NCBI RefSeq assembly: GCF_030272615.1
Contig: NC_081405.1
Location: forward strand, 646,910,920 to 646,974,919
Direction: 5' to 3'
Length of the DNA stretch: 64,000 bases
Origin: Cryptomeria japonica
Lineage: Eukaryota > Streptophyta > Pinopsida > Cupressales > Cupressaceae
A program made the position numbers and the translations under genes. This document shows positions 22,968 to 33,985 of this stretch, piece by piece. Numbering within the stretch: the stretch's first letter is position 1; every line of letters begins with the position of its first letter. The notes below the pieces were generated by a model. That model ran no database searches. It was not told where the DNA came from and was given only the letters and a program-made list of their open reading frames with translations.

Positions 22968-24510
22968 AAGTTTTTTTTTTTGGTAAAAGTGACCTAAGTC
23001 ACTGGAAATATTTTATTAATTATATTAAGAGTTACAAAAAGCATAGCACCCTAAAGACACAAAATACAAATTGAAAATAAAATTTTGCTAGAAGGAATCC
23101 CAACTATAAGGTATAAATATCCCAAAGTGAAAAAACCAGTCACCATCCCCAAGCTAGAAAAAACATCTATGAGAAAAAGAAACAAAAACTTCTGATAGGA
23201 ACATGACTATGCATCAGAATCAGGGCCATAGTTAGAAGAAGAAGCCACAAAAGTAGTAGAATGTGAGGATAAATTAGTCACAAACTCCTCACTAAGGAAG
23301 ACATCCTCCAATGAAGAACTCTGAGAAACAATTTGAGAAGGAGCATCATTAAGAGGGAGATAATTTTGTAACCCAAGAGAAGAAGGGGCTCAACAACTTG
23401 CAGTGGTGGAACATCCAAAGGAATCTGTTAGACTAATATTTTATTAGCTAATAATTATTTATTTAATTATTAGTCTATTATACTCTATTCTTAAGCTAAA
23501 CTTAGGAATCTTATAATTCTTAAGGGTTTTCACCTTTAGGGTTTTGAGTATCCTTTTATAAAGATTCTCTCTTTGTAATTTCATTAACAACTGTAATTAT
23601 TGAATTGCATTCTTGTTGCACAATCAATATGACTCCTCTTTTCTGGATCTCTGAATTCTGGTCTCCATAGCTTTTTTTCTTCTCTCCTTCTGTGACAGGT
23701 TTTCATGCAGGTGATCTTTGGGAGCTGTAGAGTTGATTTGTCCTCAACTCCAATAGAATCCAATCATCACAAGATGAAGGATGCACCAACAAAGTGTACG
23801 ATCCCACAAAGCAGTCCAAAGTAGCAAATACAATGTGAAGACCACTGGATTCCACCAAGTTCACAAGCTCCTTAATGGAATCTCAAAAGGCACCACCCTG
23901 CACACCAGACCTAACAACAAACAGAAGCTCACAAAAATGAGTATTAGCCATAAACTTAGAGAAGCTAATAAATCCACTAATGGGGAGGGACCCCACTTCC
24001 AAATTATGGTTAGACAATATAATTTCAAGTAAATCCTCATCATAAAGAGATGAAACAACATATTTTTCACTTAGAAATCGAACTAAATCAACATCAAGTA
24101 GTACATCCATAGCAATAGTAATGAAATGAGATACAACTTCTAAAAATAATGCAATAGAGTTACACTGAAACAATTCCTTACCAATGATTTCTCTAATGGC
24201 ATCTTCAATGTGTGAGCAACACAAAGAAAAGACCAAGGACAACCTCAGTATTATACAAAGCTTCCAATATTACCTCCCAAAATTGACAAGGGAATGAAAC
24301 TCAATATTCCATGATAAGTAAACAAAAAATTCTCTTACAAGAATCATGAAGCTATGAGAACATAAAATGCCCAACAATAGCCTCAAACTTCCCATAAATA
24401 AGATAATATCATAGAAGCTCATAATTAAAATGAATGCAAACGTCGGCCAAAGGAAGATAAGAAACTTCCCACATGTGAAGAAGTACGTGCTCATAATAAC
24501 ACATTCAATA
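22968..24510 (-). mobile_element. Minus-strand poly(A)-tailed retroposon (LINE or retrogene), interrupted by a solo LTR
   Basis: A T run at about 22968-22981 is a poly(A) tail when read on the minus strand, preceded by an AT-rich 3' UTR. A short open stretch just upstream (23390-23215) ends SSNYGPDSDA then stop. Further minus-strand frames lie at 23883-24242 and 24270-24494, with leucine-rich sequence of helical-repeat type (for example SALFLEVVSHF-like and DEDLLEIILSNH). I cannot name the protein. The body is split at 23421-23760 by a solo LTR. Confidence 0.45.
23426..23755 (+). repeat. Solo LTR, 330 bp, TSD GAATC
   Basis: Begins TGTTAGACTAATATTTTATT and ends CTCCAATA (CA decayed to TA), with a perfect GAATC duplication at 23421-23425 and 23756-23760. 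Inside are TTTTATAAAGATTC, a plausible TATA box, and CTCTTTGTAATTTC downstream. It is probably the product of LTR-LTR recombination of a small copia element. Confidence 0.8.
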
Positions 24511-25000
24511 CTAAGCCTTTGCCAATTTGTCTACAAGAAATTATAATAGTCGGCACAATCCAAAAATACCGTAAAGGCCAACTATCATAATACAATAGTG
24601 GATATAGCCGCCAACTTTGATAACAAAAACCAACTCATATTATTTGTTAATAATAAATTAAATAATATTAATTATCAATTAATGACATTAAAAATAATAT
24701 CTTTGAGAGGACTTTCTAGGATATTTATCATTCATAATGTGAAGACCTTGAGACTATAATCACTAGACTTTATTTGCTATAATCTACAAGTACATATTGA
24801 ACAAATTCTTAGTTGTAATATATATCTTTATTATTTTTGTTTGTGCAAAATCTAAATTTTGTAGTGGACATACAAGGTTAAGCTAATGCATCTTTTGTTG
24901 AGAGTCAATGACTATGGGATGTTTATTTGTAAAATTTGATCTTTAGTCAAATTCAACTTTATCAATAAATAGTAGGTCATTTGACAAATAACTTATTGTT
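24511..25000. other. AT-rich spacer without a gene
   Basis: Only short frames. From about 25000 the sequence resembles the 3' flank of GDSL copy 1. Confidence 0.5.
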
Positions 25001-25351
25001 ACTTATCTATAATTTCAAATAAAATTGATAATTGATTAAAAGTACTCCTATGAAGATTGATGGGTCAAACAATAATTTTATTTTATTTTTTATTATATTG
25101 AAAAATTAAAAAACTAAGAGACTCCAAAAGATAAGTTAATAAAGACATAAAAGTCATATATTATAGATCAAAGATTATAGTATAATCATTTAAAAGATTG
25201 TAAGTTGAAATGAAACACTGTAAGATTGACCAAGATTATTCTTGTCCTCAACCTTTCTTTTGGGAGGACTTTTTATGGAAGATGGAAATTTCACATCATG
25301 GCTAACCTTCGCAGCATATCATATGCAATTAAGTAAAATCATAATATAAGT

Positions 25352-27030
25352 TTAAAGAAGCTGAGGAACATTTCTGGTAAGAAATACACTAGAAATGTTT
25401 TGATATGCCTTCTGAGTAAGGTGGACGGAATCAAAGAATAGATATTTGGAAGCATCAGGACAGGTAAATGGAGTAAATTTGTTGCACAGGAAGACAATTT
25501 CAAAGGTACCCGTCCCACAGCAAGCCTTTGCAATCACATCCAAATCTGGCATGCAATATAGCATTGCAAGATTAGACGTAATTCTAAGTCTACCCATAAA
25601 TTAATATAGAATATAGTAAAACATTTGTATTATCATCAATCAAGAGAATGTAAAATACCATATTTGCTAGGGTTTGCAATGAACTCGGAAATCAGAGTGT
25701 GGTAATCGAGGTAAGCAATTTTAAGGCTAGGAAAAGCAGGCTTGAGTCCTCCAATCATGGCATTTAATCCCGAATTGAATCCATCTGCAGCCTGGTTTAT
25801 CTTCTCATCACATCCTCCCTTGTTCAAAAAGCTTCCAAGTGTTCTCTCTATTGGTAGACATCCCAATGGTGGAACATTAATGACAGCAATTCTAGTGGCA
25901 CCCAGATTGTATAATTCCTGTAAAATTAAGACCCACAAATCAGAATTCACTGCAGCTATGATTTGAAACTACTAAATTCAAAGAGCATAGACAAGTTATA
26001 ACCATACCTTGAAATAAACAGTGTATATATTCAAGAGGAAATCTGTATACTCTTGAACAGTGAATTGGAGTCGACGAGTTGGGAGTGCAAAGTAGTTTAC
26101 AATGAAGTCATTGGTGCCTATCGAAATGAAAAATATTGCCCTTTTTATCATGGTGGCGGCCTCTTCTTCTCCCACCAATCCTGCTAATTTCTTTCTATAC
26201 TCTTTAAAATACTCAATTTGTTTCCAAACTGGTATCACATTCTGCATCCATATATACAAATCAAGCTCATAAAGAAAAAGCTGACAAGATCCATACATTA
26301 GTTGCATGTATCCATTGTACTACAAATGTATTAAGGTCCTCTGAAAAAGTTCACAAGATAATATGTAATGTCTGCCTACCAATATATGGGCAGTGAGATT
26401 GTCTAAGCCTGTACCAGATGATGAAAAACAGACACCAGTTAGCAAGTCTTGGGCCTTGAGCTTAGGGTCCAAATATGGGGGCAACAATTCCTTGATTCCA
26501 AGTCCTTCAGCTGTAATGAAATGTTAGAATCATAAATATCATGAAATTTGAAAATGGGTGAAGATAAATCAAACCAAACTAAATAAACAACAATCATTTG
26601 ATCAATAATACCAGATATAGGTACTTTTCAAACAATTTTTTTTAATCTCTTGCAAGACTAAAATGGTTTTCTTATCAGAGGATAATCACGTTTATATCTA
26701 GAGCTTTCACATTTATTGGCAAGCTTTAAGAAAAACATGCAGGTATAGATTATAGAGGTTACCAAAGTAGTCAGACATGAGCTTTCCATTGGATAACCTT
26801 CCTGTGGGAATGTGATCTTCGAAATCTCTTCCATATGGAGGAAAATCACCAGTCACTATTGTACCAATAAAATCATTATTCCCTGTATCTCCATAGGAGT
26901 CCCCAAACAGAAAAATAGCAGGTACTTTCTGTCCTCTGATAAACAAAATGTAATCACATTTCTGAGCTATTATGATGATCAAACTATAAAGTACAGAGTA
27001 CGAAATGAGAGATTCTGCCCTTGATTTCAT
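25352..27030 (-). CDS. GDSL esterase/lipase, five exons, intact (copy 2)
   Basis: Exons on the minus strand: 27030-26763, 26510-26380, 26241-26008, 25917-25659, 25545-25352, giving 361 aa. Exons 1-4 have exactly the same lengths as in copy 1 (268, 131, 234, 259 nt), which marks a tandem duplicate; exon 5 ends three codons sooner. Ser45 in FGDSYGDTGNN, CFSSSGTG (block II, normally beginning S-F-A-S), GTND with Asn177, and Asp336/His339 in DSVHLTQ are present, so a working SGNH hydrolase is plausible. A hydrophobic segment at residues 11-22 is a likely signal peptide. Introns are 252, 138, 90 and 113 bp with GT-AG ends. Confidence 0.92.
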
Positions 27031-27178
27031 TACTGCTTTATGTACAATCTTTGAATTGTAGTACAAAAATAATCTCAATCGTTTTTAAAGTGAAGTACCA
27101 ACAATGGAAGGCATGAAGATAAGCTTCCTTTTGTATAGTTGGGCATTCATATGGAGTGGGTGACAGATTTAAGTGAGC
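27031..27178 (-). promoter_or_regulatory. Putative promoter and 5' UTR of GDSL copy 2
   Basis: The block at 27153-27178 matches that upstream of copy 1 at 24 of 26 bases and at an equal distance from the ATG. The TATA-like core here reads CTTAAATCTG on the minus strand, weaker than in copy 1. Confidence 0.4.
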
Positions 27179-29056
27179 ATTGAAGAGAAGATGGACATGA
27201 TATAAATAGATAGATATGATATTAAAGAATACAGTTGGAGTTTTATTAAAGTTTGGCTTTTTATAAGTCCTTCAACTACCTCTTCATTCTTCAAATGTAA
27301 AAAACTTCAACAATACGAAAGATCAGTTTGTTTATAAATAAATTCCTTCTTAGGATATTCATCATGAGTACTCTTTTATGGAATTAATTATAAATTGTAC
27401 AATTTGGCTGATAAATGTAATTATAATAGTAACATTAATAATTTTTTATTTATAAATAGGTTGGATAATAATCTGACATAATGTATTTTTGCAATACTAT
27501 AATAGAAAATGCTCATGATTATAACATAGTTATAAATTACAATAATATCTATAACTAATTCAAACCTTAACAATAACTTAATTCTAACCTTAAATCTAAC
27601 ATTAAATAAAACCCTAATCTTTTAATTTTTTTTTTAACTCTAGTTCAAATCTAACTCTAAGCTTAAATCTAATCTTAATTTAGAAATAATTTGAATCTTA
27701 TTTTTAACCCTAACCTAACCCTTATTCTAACACTAACTCTTATTAAGAAACCTAATTTTCATTCAAATCATTATTATAATGATTTTAGAATTATACTCAT
27801 AAATAAGAATTAAGATTAAAGTTATAATATAATTAAGAATTATAAATTAATTTATAATCATTTATTTAAATTATAATCATAAAATTAATAATAATAATCT
27901 TAATTTCAATTAATAATTATTTAATGATTTTTTTAATATATTTATTATTATATATTTTTGGTACTGTTATTATTAATAAATTATTTATAATTAATATATT
28001 AATATTTATAAAATATTTTAGATTATATTATTGCCTTATATAGATTTAATATTATATGATAAAGATAAACAGTATAGTATTTCATTTATGTTTTAAATAT
28101 AATTTAGATTATAATTAATTATGTTAATAGTATTTGTCAATAATATACATAATATTAAATTATTTATTAAAAGCTTAATCTCTAATTTTTATTTATTTTA
28201 CTTTTATATTATTATATATAATTTTATTATTAATTGATTATATATAATTAACATATTTAATTTTATTTTTCTTTTAATATTAAAAATATATTTAATGTTA
28301 ATATCATAATTTTAATTATATTATTGTATATTAATAGAATTAAATATATTAATAATATTTATAATATTCAAATTATTTATTTATTTTTTATCTAATATTT
28401 AATTTAATTATATACTACATAGAATATATATATTAATGTATTTATCACATCTATAATTTTATATTATCAAATTACGTGATGAAAGATTTAGATAAAAATT
28501 TTAATAATATGAAAATAAAATTAAAAGTAATAAGATGCGAATTATTTGAGCCAATTAGATTGAAGAAAAATAATTTATGAAATTTAAAAACGTAAAAATC
28601 ATGCATAATAACTAGCTAATAAAAATTGGGTACAACTGAGTGCAATAGTACTAGCCTAACGACAAGTACTAATAAGTGCTATGTGGCATAAGTTTGTTTT
28701 TATGAAATTGTAATATGAGTATTTGTTGGTAAGATGATAGATGAGTTATGGTATATTATTTTGAAGACATAGTGCATAATAGTTTAAGATCAAGAGATTC
28801 TTCCGTATCATAATGATATTGGGTCAATGAAAATTATAGTTTTTAGTTTATGTTGACTTCAATATTAATTTGTATGTTCCTTAGAACAAATATTTGTTAA
28901 ATATTGTCAAGTACATGATTTATTAGTAAAGAGACTTCCTCAATTTACTGGTTGATTTGGATGTTAATATTTAAACCTTGTAGTTTAGTTCAAGTTGAGT
29001 TTGTTTTTTATAATAAATATTTGTTAAATATTGAATATTAAAATTATGATTGATAT
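27179..29056. other. Very AT-rich spacer
   Basis: No gene. From about 27400 to 28500 the sequence is almost only A and T. The stretch ends at the GATAT target duplication (29052-29056) of element C and resumes at 61094. Confidence 0.7.
27555..27745 (+). repeat. Degenerate telomere-like tract
   Basis: Irregular units such as AACCCTAACCTAACCC, CTAACCTTAAATCTAAC and AAAACCCTAATC fit decayed forms of the plant telomere repeat CCCTAAA, all in one orientation. It could also be a low-complexity tract that drifted to this composition. Confidence 0.45.
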
Positions 29057-29836
29057 TATTTATTGTAAAAATGGAAAAAATAATATTGAAAGACTAAAAT
29101 GGATTCAACCACAAAACCCTAGCCTAACAACAACAAAGATCCACCATATAACATATGAATATTACCTAAGACAATTCAAATCAACAAAATCAAAAAGATT
29201 ATACCATCACATGTCCACTAGGGTTTGAATCTCCATTCTTACTATCTCCATTGATCTTACTTGATATATTTTCTCTCAGATTTTATGTGTGCACAAGAGC
29301 TCAACAAAGAATGGAAATGTGGTTGATAGCTTGATCACAAAAGGCTTGATTGCATATGAAAGTTTGAATGCGTAGTTGAGCGTTGATAATGAAGGAAACA
29401 TCTTCTTATATAGAAGACACAGTAAGAAATGAAGGGATAAGATTAAGAGGTGTAAAAGATAAATGGTCGGCTAAGATTAAAGGGTAGGTAGAGGAAATAA
29501 TAAAATGACGAGAGGGTAGGTAGTGTAGGAATTAAGAGATGAATGGCATGTGTCATGGATAGAAAAGGCTAATGAATTAATTAAATAAACAAAGATTCAT
29601 TTCATTAATAGAAGAAGTGAGGTCAATTAAACAAATAAAAATATTTATTTAATTTAGGAAAAGAATAATGTAAATAAATAAATGTATTTATTTAAATGAG
29701 GAAAAAGGCTAGAAGAGGATAAATGAATTTATTAAATAAATAAAGATTTATTTAATTAATAGAAGACTTAGGATTAAATAATTAAATAAATAAAAAATAT
29801 TTATTTAATTAGACAAGACAATTTTAAGTGTCTACA
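29057..29836 (-). repeat. Left (3') LTR of element C
   Basis: Read on the minus strand it begins TGTAGACACTTAAAATTGTC directly after the polypurine tract and ends at 29057 (outer end decayed from ACA). It matches 35555-35974 plus 60850-61093 in order, with the shared phrase CCCTAGCCTAACAACAACAA early in plus orientation. Confidence 0.9.
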
Positions 29837-30120
29837 TTTCGCCCCTCTTTGAGACAATGTAGCTTGTCGCGTTGTTTCAAAGAAGATAAGATGAACTGAT
29901 ACAAAGTTGCCCCAAGACGCTGATTTTTAAATGTCAATTCTGGTTGCAAAGGTTGAGTGATACCTTCTTTTCTTAAGCCAAGAGGACTTTTACCATTGTA
30001 CCCAAACTTTTGCAGGATCTTGAATCCATTGCCATATTTTTCACATGGTATCTTGATGCGATCTTGTGTATCATCTTCAGGGTCTTTGTAAAGCATTTTG
30101 TATAAGTCTTCTTCTTCCAT
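29824..30120 (-). pseudogene. G-patch domain at the end of the element C polyprotein
   Basis: The frame, the same as gag-pro, reads EKYGNGFKILQKFGYNGKSP followed by LGLRKEGITQPLQP, with the spaced glycines of a G-patch. Such domains bind RNA or RNA helicases; a G-patch next to the protease is known in betaretroviruses and some plant gypsy elements. The last residues, CLKEGRNVDT and stop, are encoded by the polypurine tract and the first 13 bases of the LTR. About three stops lie between it and the protease, so the present copy is broken. Confidence 0.8.
29837..29851 (-). promoter_or_regulatory. Polypurine tract of element C
   Basis: Minus strand CAAAGAGGGGCGAAA immediately before the LTR start TGTAGACAC. 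It primes plus-strand DNA synthesis in LTR elements and here is also coding sequence. Confidence 0.8.
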
Positions 30121-30231
30121 TTCACCCCACTTTTGGAATATAGTTGGATCTCATTTTAGCATAATGATAGATACCTATTTAGAAGGATGTGGTCATCCAT
30201 ATTCTTTTGGTGAATTCATAACTTTCCGCAA

Positions 30232-31012
30232 TCACATGGTTTGATTTAGAGTGTATTCACCCATGCCTTTATCCTGATATTTCCCTTTAAGCTCACCTTG
30301 CTTTGATGTTGAAGGTTTTAATGATTCAGGGTCAATATATGTAGACGATGGGATAACCTCTCTATTAATTGGAATTTTTGTCTCGGCTTTTGGCCTCAAA
30401 TTATTGCAATATATAAACGAATTATGGTCACCATTAACTATTACTTCAACTCCATTATGAGGAAACTTAATGCATTGATGGTACGTAGATGGGATTGCTC
30501 TCATCTCATGAATCCATGAACATCCTAGCAATATGTTGTATGTGAGATCGAGGTCTAGGACTTGACAAACCACATCCTTTGTAACTGGCCCTACTCTGAG
30601 AGGTAAGGTGACTGTGCCCTTGGATGAATGCTCTTCATCATCATATGCCTTGATGGTAATTTTGTTTGTAGAATTCACAAGATTATCTGAATATCCCAAT
30701 TGTATTATTGTGTTCAAAGTACATATATTGAGACCACCTCCTCCATCTATCAGGACTCATTTTATTCAATGTTTGTGTAGGAAGGATCCAATGTGTAAAT
30801 GTGCATTATGCGGTTGTCTTACAGATGCGTCGTTAGCTTCGGTGAATGTAAGGGAGTGTGGAATGGAAAGGTATCCCACCATGGCTTGAAATTGGTCCAC
30901 ATTAAGATCAGTGGGGATAGAGGTTTCTCTCAAAGTTTTATCAAGGATGGCTTTATGTGCAGGAGATATGCGTAAAAGCTCAAGGATGGAGATAAGTGCG
31001 GGCATCTTTCCT
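30232..31012 (-). pseudogene. Retropepsin region of element C
   Basis: In frame with gag. A conserved lead segment (ISILELLRISPAHKAILDKT, 31005-30930) precedes the protease. Near 30755-30720 the catalytic motif reads VLIDGGGGLNICT, retaining D-G-G. LPLRVGPVTKDVVCQ and NILLGCSWIHEMRAIPSTYH follow, then phrases ending GEYTLNQTM at the stop at 30232. Two TGA codons near 30766 and 30757 break the frame just upstream of the active site. Confidence 0.85.
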
Positions 31013-31014
31013 AA

Positions 31015-33304
31015 CTATTCTACTAGGTCATACTCAGGTTTGGCCAATGAGGAAATGGTGGTTTTAGCTTGAGCACCTTGTAGGGTGACCTTACTTTGAC
31101 GAGTTGTGACATTACATTTGGAGGTAGATTCAAAAGAAGGTCCAATGCCTTTCAAGAGAACTTTGGGTCTTTCGGTAGAACTTTCAAGCGTTTTGTCCTT
31201 TATGATAATAGTAGAGACATAGTTGTCCATCAAAATGTTGTTAACGTTTGAATCATAGTTATAAGACACTTTGGTATAGTTGGCTTGCTCATCTGTGGCT
31301 TTGGATTTTCCCTTGTCATGTTTAGGGAATGGTTCCTTAAACATCTCATGTTCTTGATTGGATGTATGTCCATCGATCTCAATATCACCTCTATCAATAA
31401 GATCTTGTATAATGTTCTTCACGTGATGACAATTTCTTGTTTTATGTCCCTTTCTCTTGTGATATTCGCAGTACTCATCATCATTCCACCAATTTGGTTT
31501 GACTTTTGGCTCATATAGAGGATTGTCTGGAATTGTTATTTTCTTGTTTGCCACTAGCTTCCTAAAAGATGACTCAAGTGGTTCTCCAAATGGGGTGTAT
31601 TTCCTTTGTGGTTTTGAAGTTGCTTGAGTATTTACTTGGTTGTTTGTAGAAGAACTTGATCCTAAAAGAATGATTTTTGGTCTCACTATGTTACCATCAA
31701 CAATACCATCATTTACTGTGTTCTTGTTCTTGTTCCAAAATTGTGGCTTGTCCTTTCCTTTAAAATCTTCTTTATTTTCTTTGAATATCTTGATGATTCC
31801 TTGCTCAATTAATACCTTCTCTATTGCTAAGCCTTTCTCAATGACATCCTTGAAAGTAGACAAACAAGCTTTCCTCAAGTCATAACCAATTTCTTTGCTG
31901 ACATTTTGTGTAAACATCTCTACCATTTATTTTTGTGGAATTTCACAAGAGCATCTGCTGGCTAAATTCCTCCATCTTTGTAAGAATGATGAAAATGACT
32001 CCCCATCTTTCTGTTTGGTATTGCACAAAGTGGTAACTAATATGTCTATCTCTATGTTATATGAGAACTGTTGTATGAAAGCTTCTGCTAGATCACCCCA
32101 TGACTTAATTCTAGGTGGAAGTTGGGAGAACCACCCCATAGCTTGTTTGCCTAAGCTTTGTGGGAAGAATCTCATCAAATATGTTTCTTCTGCTGCTACC
32201 TCAATGCAAGCTATGAAAAAATGTCTTATATGTGCCTTAGGATCCCCTTTGCCTCTATACTTATCAAACTTTGGCGTTATGAAATGTGTAGGAAATGAAG
32301 GCATTAGAATGCTTTTATCAAATGGATAGGGACATATATCTCTCATTGTATCAGTTGGTTTTAGTGTATTGATGTCCTCCATCTTCTTTTCTAAGTCCTT
32401 TATCTATTGTCCCAAGTTGTTTTTGGGTGGAGATCAACTTCTTGGACCATATCCCATGCCTAAGCTACCAGGTGGAGGAGGAGGATATTGCATAAATGGA
32501 TGGTATTGATCATAAACATGTTCATATGGAGGAGGTCTATAATGATAATGCATGTAGGGACCGCTTGATATAGGGTCATAAGGCATATTGAATGAGTTTT
32601 CTCTTGTGTATTGCCCCCAAATTTGACATGGCGTTTCCTTGTGTCCAAATTTTGAGCATGCCTCTGGATATCCAATTGCTTTTGAGGTTAGTCCTTAGCA
32701 TTGGTATGCGATTGAGTGTATTTATCTGCATAAGACTTCCATAAAGGTCTGCGTAGATGGAGTTGTTCATGAGATGTTCTTTCGTGAGTATCATAAGCTT
32801 GACCATGTGTATTTGGGACCTTAGGTTTTTAAAACAAGGATTATGGTGACCCAGACACAAAATGAGGTCCTCTAGTACCTCCACTATTAGGTCTCCTTTG
32901 ATCCATATTGAGTTGACTTTTTTGAGTAGGTCAATTCTCCACTATTTGGGACATATCAAAATCATGAGGTGTCTTAGCTCCACTTTGTGCCATCACTTGT
33001 AAGAAATATTGTCTCTCTCTTCTCATGATATTTTCAACCAATCTATTAAAATGGGGATCCATGATAGAGTCTTCCACTTCTGTTGAACCGAAATGTTGTC
33101 CACATTGTCATTTTGTGCATCATTGTTGTTTGTATCATCCATGTTCTCAACATTCTGAATGTTTCTATAGATGTCCATGTCAGGTAATGTGGTATGATTA
33201 GAATAGAAAAAGATATCGTTGTCATACTCATAGCCACTCATGTTTGTGGACTCTTGAGCCTCTTTAGCTTTCTTCCTAGATTTTTGGGAATGAGTTTCAA
33301 CCAT
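31015..33304 (-). pseudogene. Gag of element C
   Basis: An N-terminal piece starts at the ATG at 33304 (METHS-like start, KKAKEAQE, an Asn/Asp-rich stretch). After frame changes between 33023 and 32382 the capsid-like core is clear: KFDKYRGKGDPKAHIRHF, GWFSQLPPRIKSWGDLAEAF, FSSFLQRWRNLA. A TAA at 31927 (a probable CAA change) interrupts it. Then come a Lys-rich linker and the zinc motif CEYHKRKGHKTRNC near 31460. The frame stops at 31015 and continues into the protease. Confidence 0.85.
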
Positions 33305-33784
33305 GAACTAGGTCTTGACCAAGATGTGTGAGATTAGATGAAAATGGAAAGAGTATGGAAGACCAAGAGTTGGGTGGAATGTAAATGAATCTAAGGTGTA
33401 CTTGCAATGTCCAAAGTGTAAGACCAAGTATGTATGTAGTAGAGTAGGTGTGACTTCCAAAGAGATGATAGATCTCTTGATGAGGTAAGTTGACCTTGAC
33501 CCTAAGTAAGACCAAATGAGACCCAAAGGTGATAAACCTTGATGAGGGACCACTTAGAAAAATGTTGTTGTATGTATTGTGTTGACAAAGCAAGATGAGG
33601 ACAAGAAAGTGACCTTTTGACTCAAGTTTAGAGAAATGTGGATGTAATGCAAGATGTAAAGTAATGATGAACTTTGTGAGACCCAAAAATAGGTTGAATG
33701 CTAGATGAAAAACCTAGAGAAATCACATAGGAAGCTCAAGAATGCTGAAACTGATTGCTCTTGTTTTTTGGATTGTAAGTTTTT

Positions 33785-33985
33785 TCCAATACTGAACATA
33801 GACTTGCTTGTATACTTCACAGACGTGGTTAGCCAACATAGACATGATTAGACACTGTACATATGCATTTTTGAGATTTTGTGAATGCAATTTTCTATGA
33901 TCACACAAACACATTTCTATCCTACACAGAAACAGTTACAAGACACATACATGTTTCTGTCAGACACAAACGCATTTCCAAAATC
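33785..33985 (-). repeat. Degenerate ACACAGACGnGnTT array, inner copy
   Basis: Loose 18-24 bp units on the plus strand: CACAGACGTGGTTAGCC, ACATAGACATGATTAGAC, ACACAGAAACAGTTACAAG, GACACAAACGCATTTCC. Confidence 0.5.

Noticed and set aside
23426-23755. A promoter of a host gene at the TATA-like sequence near 23555
   Set aside because: The sequence is bounded by LTR ends and a 5-bp duplication, so the TATA box belongs to a solo LTR.
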